Positions 57,064 through 64,000 of a stretch of 64,000 nucleotides of DNA are shown in pieces. The translations under genes were made by a program, and so were the position numbers. How positions within the stretch are numbered: the first letter of the stretch is position 1; each line of letters opens with the position of its first letter. This stretch comes from Nyssa sinensis (lineage: Eukaryota; Streptophyta; Magnoliopsida; Cornales; Nyssaceae): positions 16,619,950 to 16,683,949 of the forward strand of contig CM018052.1 in NCBI GenBank assembly GCA_008638375.1, given 5' to 3'. Below the pieces are notes generated by a model that was given only the letters and a program-made list of their open reading frames with translations, ran no database searches and was not told where the DNA came from.

Positions 57064-57274
57064 ACTCCAACATCAAAACTTTAACTAAATAAACTAAATA
57101 AATAATAAAAAGGATTAATTACACTTACCTTTCCTGTGGTTTCTGACAATTGCAGATACCTCCTGCAATTGCAGACTCCAACATCAAAACTTTAACTAAA
57201 TAAACTAAATAAATAATAAAAAGGATTAATTACACTTACCTTTCCTGTAGTTTCTGACAATTGCAGATACCTCC
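57064..57274 (+). repeat. 110-bp tandem duplication at a MULE end
   Basis: GACTCCAACATC starts at 57064 and again at 57174. The unit ends with GGATTAATTACACTTACCT and a polypyrimidine phrase that resemble the terminal inverted repeats of plant Mutator-like elements. The second unit is interrupted by the solo LTR after CCTCC and continues at 60493. Confidence 0.65.
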
Positions 57275-60200
57275 TGTAATATCCCGATCCGGGATATAGC
57301 ATGTGCACCGGGCTGGACCGGGCTATAAATGTAATTCCGAATTATAAGCCGTGAAATGATATAAATAAAAGTGGATGCGTAATGGACTGTATTGTTTAAT
57401 TACGATGCATAGGTACGAGAGGCAAACAATCACGGGTGTCCGGGTGCCGTTGCACCGGAAGCTGAGTTTACTGAAAAACGTGCAAGTGAATGTCGACGCA
57501 TAAATTTTTATTGTAAATCTAAATGATTATGAATATCATATATATATATATATACGGTTGGATGATATATATATATATATATTATAATACAATATTATTT
57601 ATATATGTATATATGTGTATACGGTTGCATATATATATATATATATATATAATAGGTATGTAAAGTGGGCCTTGCATGATGAGGAGGTGGCAAAGCCACC
57701 GAGTGGGAAATCAGCAAAAGAGGGTTAGGGTGCAACGTGTGAGGAGGAGAGAGAGAGAGAAAGCTATGTGTGTGAGGTGTCTTGTGTGCATGTGTGTGCT
57801 GCCACCGTGGCTACAAGTGGCAAGGGCCACCTACTGGGGGGTCGGTTAAGGGAAGAAAGGAAGAGAGAGTTAGACAGAGATTGAAGATGTGAGAGAAACT
57901 GAATCGCAAGGAAGAAAGAAGTGGGAATAGAGAGAGAAAGAAAGAAAATGAATTTTGGAAAAAGGGTTGAGAAAACCTACAAACAGGTATATTCCTGATT
58001 TAAATTATGTTCATTTATATTTTTAATAGGTGTCGTTACTGTTAGAGTTGATGACAATCCGAAATAGAAAAGAAAAACAAGAAAAACCAAAACTGGGTTA
58101 CGGCTGGCAATGGTGATTAAAAATAGCTGAAACCAAACCAAGATTTGAACCATAATATGAATAGGAAACGTCTCTAGGGACCCAACGCACTTCGAATCAG
58201 CTTAAATGGTCAAGAAATGGCCATTCTGTGGCCAGTTATTCCCTCACCGGTGCAACGCCGGAAACTAGGGAATGGGTGTGTGAAACCGGTGATGTTGGAG
58301 GTTAAAATCAGTCCTAACATGTTCCTTATAATCCTAGAATTCATTGGGAAGAAAAACAGTGAATTTTGGACGTAAAACCATGAAGATCCGTGAGGAATTG
58401 CATTGCTCCGGCGACTGTGGCCGGAATTCCACCGGAGAAGATGACCGGATTGTCGAGGGAGCTATCGGGTCATAACGGGACCGGGTTTGGGTCGGACCGG
58501 GTCGGGACCCGACCGAAAATGATTAGGGGCAGTGATGCTATGTCGTTTTGAATGTAAAATTAAAATCAATTGGGCTTGTTTGGTCACAGGTATAAGGGAT
58601 TGAAATTGGGTTGGAGTTGTTCAAACCGTGGATAAGGTGAGAGAATTGGATATGTTAATCCGGTTCTCTAAATTTAACTGAACCGTTTGGTTCAGTGAAG
58701 AACCGAATCGGTTAGGGTTTCTAGTCAGTGAACCCAATGGTTCAGACCGCAACTCTGGCTATTTACATTTTGACCCCAAATGTTTTGGAAAATTCCACTG
58801 AGGCCCAACAGAAAAATGTTAATTTTACAAACATGCCCCTGACTCAAAAGTGGGTCAAACGAGGTCCAAATAGGGCAAATGAATAGTCAATTTTTATTAT
58901 CTCGGATGCTCTGAGTCCAATGGTGAGGTCCGTTTCACGAGACGGAGTCCCGAAAAGTTACGACTTGTAAAAATGACCAAAATACCCCTGCTTCATAGGT
59001 GAGTCAAATGGACTCCGATTGAATTAAATAATTAGTGAATTTTTATTATTCTGAACCTTCCGAATCTATTGGTAATGTCAAAATTATGAAAAGAGGTTCC
59101 GAGAACAACGGACATATAAAAGTCTAAATAAGTATTAGAAATACTGATCATAGCAAGGCATAGAATTTGGTGAATAGAAATTATTCTGAAACGTATTTAC
59201 TGATATATAGGGAACTCAACGGGAAAAGAAAAACCTACAGAAGACTGATTTAGCAATGCATTAGAGGTAAGTAGATACCCTTTCTCTTCCATGTGGTGTT
59301 ATCAAGCCAAGTTCATTCTTTTACTGCCAAACTTGTACTCCTGAGCGTATCTGATGTTATTGTCTCCACAATATGATATTGTTCTATCTGGTGGACATTG
59401 ATTTATTGTTGTACCATTGTTATCATGTTGAACCGTGCTTTGAATTGCCTATTGTTATGTTTCCATTGAATTGATGATATTCCATTTTTATATACTCCTA
59501 TGGAATCATTTATGATCATGAAATGTTTATGTATACTGGATTTGTGCTCAGTCACAATATCCATCCGATGCTTTTAAATACACTGAAGACCTTCGGGTCG
59601 AGTCCGTGAACGGACATATGGCCATACACTGGAATGCACTGAAGGGGGTAAACCGGGCCCCCAAAGACCGAGGGCATATCAAGCCCTGACACAGAACAAA
59701 AGCATCTCCTATACGATTGTTCAACTAAAATAGTTGAATTACATTGTTCTTATGATTATCTTGTATTGCGAGATATTCCTTTATTGATTTATTGTGATCA
59801 ATTATAATGGCAGTACTTTCTTGTTATTGTATTATCGTTGAGAGTTCCAGGACATTGTTATGCTATTCCTACTGATTACACATTGTGATCCCACTGTTCA
59901 TTTGCCACTGTTCACATGTTAAGAGTTTCATGTTGATGTGATGTCCCTTACTCCTAATTGTACATTGTGTTCTATTGTTTATTGGCCTTTATGGCAACTG
60001 TGCCCATTGGCTATCATAGCATCTTATTTCTTATGATTGGCTATCATATTCTTGTTCTTGGATTCATATTCTTTTATGATCCTCGATACCAGTGTCGGAG
60101 ATCTGTATTTACTTGCTGGGCTCTTGTAGCTCATTCCACCCTCCTCACCCCCATTTCAGGTACTGATGCCGCGAGACCCCGGTAGGAGTCTAAAGACATA

Positions 60201-60487
60201 GAAGGACGTTTGAGAAAATGCATCAGTTTATGTTTTAGTTCTCCCATGTATTCACCACCCTCGGGTGCTGGTCATGTTTGGTTCTTATTTTATTTATGTA
60301 GAACCATATTATGTATTGTAAAGACTTTCACTAACATTGTGTATTGAAAAGACTTCCGCTGTTATTGTTTTGAGGTTTTAGTACTTTGCATATTAGTACT
60401 ATGATACAGGAATGGAAAAAGTAGGGACGGCCTTCGGGTCGGCCCCGCGACACGAGATCCGCATAGGGTGGATTTCGGGTCGTGACA
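57275..60487 (+). mobile_element. Solo LTR, 3213 bp, TSD cctcc
   Basis: It runs TGTAATATCCCG to GGGTCGTGACA with a perfect duplication cctcc (57270-57274 and 60488-60492). Ends and layout match the LTR at 4413-7697. TA microsatellites lie at 57538-57650, GA-rich DNA at 57750-57950 and GAGGTCCG-type modules at 58870-59100. It sits inside the end of a MULE. Confidence 0.9.
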
Positions 60488-60492
60488 CCTCC

Positions 60493-62127
60493 CCTATGAT
60501 TTTTGAAATGACACTGACCCCTTGTCAAACATGTCGGGCAAACGGTGTTAACGGCGAAGTTGAAATTACGAAATTTCCCACTGTACAAAATATAGTAAAA
60601 TATTGTAAAAAGATAAGTTCGTGCGAAAAGATGATATTGCCCCTCTGTCATTTATGCGCCTTATACAACGCTTCGATTCTTTCAAGATTTGTAAATCCCA
60701 TTTCGATCCTCCCAGTCGCTCTCCTCTCTGACTTCTTTCTCTTTGATTCCCTCACGATTTGGATGAAATTTGATCGATCAATCAAATCTACACCAATTGT
60801 TCTCTTAATCGATGATAGGTGAAGCTTCGTACTGATTGTGAAAACCAAGTTTGATGATCTGAAGGTGCATGATCGTCGTTTTTTTTAGGTAAGTGTTGAT
60901 TTTCGTCAATTTTTAAGGTTTTTGGGTGTTTATTGTTTGAATCATTTATAAAGTAGTTAAATAAGAAAAAAGATTTGGATTTTTGGGTTAGGGTTTTTGT
61001 TACTTGGGGTTTTTGAGTTAGGATTTTGTTCTTTGCATTTAAGGTTAGAATGATTCGAATTTTCAGTTTAGGGTTTTTGTTAGTCTAGATTTCAGAGTGA
61101 GTGAGGACAGGTTTTTTACTTTAGCTTTTGAGATTTCAAATTTGTCAATTAGGGTTTTGTGTGTGGTCTTTGTGAATATTGCAACGACTTGTGTTATGAG
61201 TTTGAGTAGGTGATGATTTTTATTTTTTTTCTTTTGGTGAGTTCAATTGAGTTCTACTGTGTGTACAATATTGATTTTGTAACCAATATTGATTATGCCA
61301 ATTTAAACTGATCTGTGGAATATATATTTCTTTATGACTGTGTATTTGTCCCTTTTTAGGTTTGCACTGCAATGCCTAATTTGAATGATTGTGATGATGT
61401 TTCCCACTTTTGTTTTATTATGTAATGTGTTGTGCCTAATTTGAATAGTTGTGTTGATGTTTTATAATTTTGTTTCATTTTATTAATATATTATCCTTAT
61501 TTCTGTGTTTTTTAGCAATGGCTTGTCATATATATGATTTAGTGGTCTATTATAGTCAAACAATGAATATCATAAGAAATGTTGATCTTGATAGATATAC
61601 TTCACTAGATCTGATAGAAGATATAGGTCAAGTGTCACTGTCTCATTTGTCCTTAAGGGTTGGTTTGGCACTAACAATATTATGTGATGTTCATGGGTCC
61701 AATGATAAAATGCTAGTGAAGAGTGATGAAGACATGTTAAGATGTTTGAGATTCATAATAGTAGGGAAATTAAGTTGTATGTGGACATAATGTGCAGTAC
61801 TTTGTCTCAGTTTGGAGATGTTGGCATGTTGCCTACAACCTCATCACTGCCTGCAACTAGTGTGGGGTACATATAGTTACTGTTGATTGCAATGATAATA
61901 TGTCATATAATTGAAATTTTGAGGACTACAGTGAGGGTATTTATGGGTTAAGTTCTGAAGATGATGATTTAGATATGAATAGAACTGATTGTGTTGAGAA
62001 TATAGGTAAAAACAATAGTGACTTCACAATTGAACATGGTGATGGGTTGTCAGATTTTGAATCTGATGATGATGTTGAATATGACCCTAGTACTGATGAT
62101 AGTTCTAGCAGTGAGGAGGGCAACGTA
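60493..62127 (+). mobile_element. 5' part of a Mutator-like element (MULE)
   Basis: The sequence continues the MULE terminal region from 57274 across the solo LTR. It has a leader exon (about 60640-60820) ending in GATAGGTGAAG-like donor sequence, an AT-rich intron, and a coding exon from about 61515. It is cut by the LTR at 62128, so the catalytic transposase domain and the other end are not visible. Identification rests on the N-terminal protein pattern and the terminal sequence. Confidence 0.55.
61515..62127 (+). pseudogene. MULE transposase N-terminal region, broken
   Basis: The reading starts after a TTTTTTAGC acceptor. A MACHIYDLVVYYSQTMNIIRNVDLDRYTSLDLIEDIG stretch (shown here only in part: NVDLDRYTSLDLIEDIG), then DEDMLRC and, after a shift near 61760, LYVDIMCS fit the N-terminal region of plant MuDR-type transposases. 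The acidic, Ser-rich linker DFESDDDVEYDPSTDDSS (about 62055-62108) precedes the break by the LTR. Stops and shifts show decay. The catalytic part is missing. Confidence 0.55.
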
Positions 62128-62275
62128 TGTAGAGATCTAAAATTTTTATATTTTTTTTTTGAATAAAACTTTCATTTAAATAAATATGTGTGTATGTATG
62201 AAATGTGTATGAGTGGTGTATTACATATGTGTATATGTATATGTATATGGTATTATATACTATAGGTATGCATGT

Positions 62276-62310
<35 letters not shown>

Positions 62311-64000
62311 AGGTGGGAAACAGGCTTTGTGTGTGTGCAAGTGGGTGTGTGTGTGTGTGGCTGTGTGTGTGTGTGACGGCTGACAATGTGTGTGGTGTGT
62401 ATGTAATATAATATATATATATATATGTATATGTGAAAACCAAAATGCAAGCAATGCATTTAATGCAAAGCTGCATTTCTGAAAAGAATAAAAAGAAGAA
62501 GAAAGAAAACAGTAAGGGAAGTCAGAAAATGGGAGAACCGAGAGGGAAAGTGAGATTAGACTTGGGGCAGAGGGGTGATATATGTATATACATAGGTATC
62601 CATTAGGTTAGAGGAAAACAAATCAGTAAGAAGGAGGCTGAGTTAGAGAGGTCGTGAACATTGGGAGAAGCTCAGAGGGTAAACCAAAGAGAGGGAAGAA
62701 AGAGAGACCTGCACCAGAAAAACCCAGAAAATCTGGTGAGTTAGCTCAGTTCTATTTTTTTTTTAAGATTTAAAGCATGATGTTAGTTTTAAAACATGGG
62801 ATCTTGTTGAGCATGAAATGTAGTTTATATTGCAATTTGAATCAAGCTAAAAGATCAAGAATAGAGGTAGAACCTGGCAGTTACAGGTTGAGAGAATAAA
62901 AGTTGAACCACGTGATTTTATGCATCAAACCCAAATCTAACCATGAGGAACTGATCCTCAGAGGTGCAGAAACTGATCTAAACCCTAGTTAGATTTAAAC
63001 AGTAACAAAAAAAACCTTAAATGGAAAAAGTTACAGTTGACCGGAGTTCGGGTCTCCCTTAGTTTTGAAAAGATTTAGTGAAGGAAATTAAAAAAAAATG
63101 TTAGAAATGAAATCTGCGTAAAGAATGGAAGGAAATGGTGTTCAAAAGGCATTAAAAATCAATCGAAATTTGGTCGTCGTCGCCAGAAGTGACGACGGAA
63201 ACCTAATGACCTTCACAGGAATATCGAGGGGGGCGATAAACAGTGTCCCCCCTTGCGACGTCATTTAACTTGGAACCGTTTTAAATTTTTAAAATCCTAG
63301 ATTGGGGCTGTTTGGTTTGGGGTGTAAGAAATTAAAATGGGGATTAAAAACAAATGTTAAAAACAAAAGGAAAAAAGGGTGAGGGAAACTGCTGCTTGTG
63401 GGATTCAACTGGGGGACCGGGTGTGTGGGAGAGGCGTGTGTAACCAATTGGGATGAGACAATCCCGTACCCTTTTAGGCACAAAATATATCTATATATAG
63501 ATATTACATTTTAACTTTATTTAATTAATTAAATTAAATTAAATATCACGAAATGGGCCGGAGTCCAAATGGAACAAGTCATTAGTGTATTTTGACTATC
63601 TCAACCATTCTAAATCCAACGGTGAGGTCTGTGACACGAGACGAGGTCCCAAAAAATAAAAGACCCGTAGGAACATTAAAAATTATCAAAATGCCCTTGA
63701 GTTAAAAAGCAGTCAAACGAACTCTGATTAAAGTAAACAAATAGTGAATTTTTATTATTTCAAGCATTCCGGACTCAACCGTGGAGTCCGATTTGCCAAA
63801 AGAGGCCTCGAGAAGTAAGAACCCGTAATAGTGTAAAATGACCGTTTTGCCCTTTTTAGCTCGAACACTCAAATTAAATTCTGCGAAAGCCTAAACTGAC
63901 TTTCTTCGACGTTCCGGACTCAATGGTAGAGTCTATTTTAGTAAAATAGAAACTCATGAAATAAAATCATAAAATTTAATGAATAACGTAATTCAAGTAG
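62128..64000 (+). mobile_element. Long LTR, right end outside the window
   Basis: It starts TGTAGAGATCTAAAATTT after acgta and follows the LTR at 31653 in order: TA tract (62278-62306), TG tract with ACGGCTGACAATGTGTGTGG, TA tract, GA-rich stretch, and triplicated module from about 63565. The last bases correspond to about 33640 of that LTR, so some 1.2 kb more is expected beyond the window. Solo LTR or full element cannot be decided. Confidence 0.8.

Noticed and set aside
60412..60822. 136-codon ORF as one gene
   Set aside because: Its first part is the end of the solo LTR and only the rest belongs to the MULE leader, so the frame crosses an insertion junction by chance.

Overview
The window is nuclear DNA of a flowering plant, very probably from a heterochromatic, pericentromere-like region. 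It is almost entirely a nest of transposable elements. I see no intact host gene, no rRNA or tRNA gene and no CRISPR array. The evidence is the repeated presence of plant-type LTRs (TG...CA ends, 5-bp target duplications), Tekay/Del, Tat and SIRE-like retrotransposon coding regions, plant-type initiator-Met primer sites, an L1-type LINE, a MULE fragment and an endogenous caulimovirid. The species cannot be named from the sequence.

Layout, left to right. 1-706: tail and LTR of a decayed Ty3/gypsy element, cut by a 5'-truncated LINE (about 707-3777) that ends in a (TA)n tract. 4413-7697: solo LTR with perfect 5-bp duplication. 7703-10353: decayed minus-strand Ty1/copia element (integrase, gag, primer site, LTR remnant), cut by another solo LTR (10359-13327). 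14228-25137: a young, full-length Tekay-type Ty3/gypsy element with 2.85-kb LTRs and a single gag-pol frame broken only by nonsense changes. 25940-31652: a pile of LTR pieces in both orientations with a LINE scrap and an F-box gene fragment between them. 31653-34798: solo LTR. 34951-40405: minus-strand endogenous pararetrovirus (florendovirus-like) followed by a copia integrase scrap. 41052-43525: two LTR fragments in opposite orientation around an exon-like stretch. 45058-56032: a minus-strand Tat-type gypsy element. 57064-62127: MULE remains split by a solo LTR (57275-60487). 62128-end: another long LTR running off the window.

The most unusual object is the Tat-type element at 45058-56032. 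It is flanked by a perfect 5-bp duplication (gtttg), but its two ends are inverted, not direct, repeats. The 3' LTR (left end) looks normal. The 5' end (right) has no U3 and carries only the 165-bp R-U5 segment, flipped, fused to the primer binding site through a short AGCAT homology. This is what would be expected if minus-strand strong-stop DNA had primed on itself during reverse transcription and the product had been integrated using two U5 ends. The same element carries on its opposite strand a spliced gene with its own TATA box, two in-phase GT-AG introns and an AATAAA signal.

Across the window most gene-breaking changes I could read are transitions (CAG to TAG, CGA to TGA, TGG to TAG or TGA), which fits deamination of methylated cytosine in silenced DNA. 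The Tekay-like LTRs, though diverged, share a common design: microsatellite mosaics near the 5' end, a triplicated module of about 150 bp, a conserved 20-nt block and a 12-bp palindrome near the 3' end.
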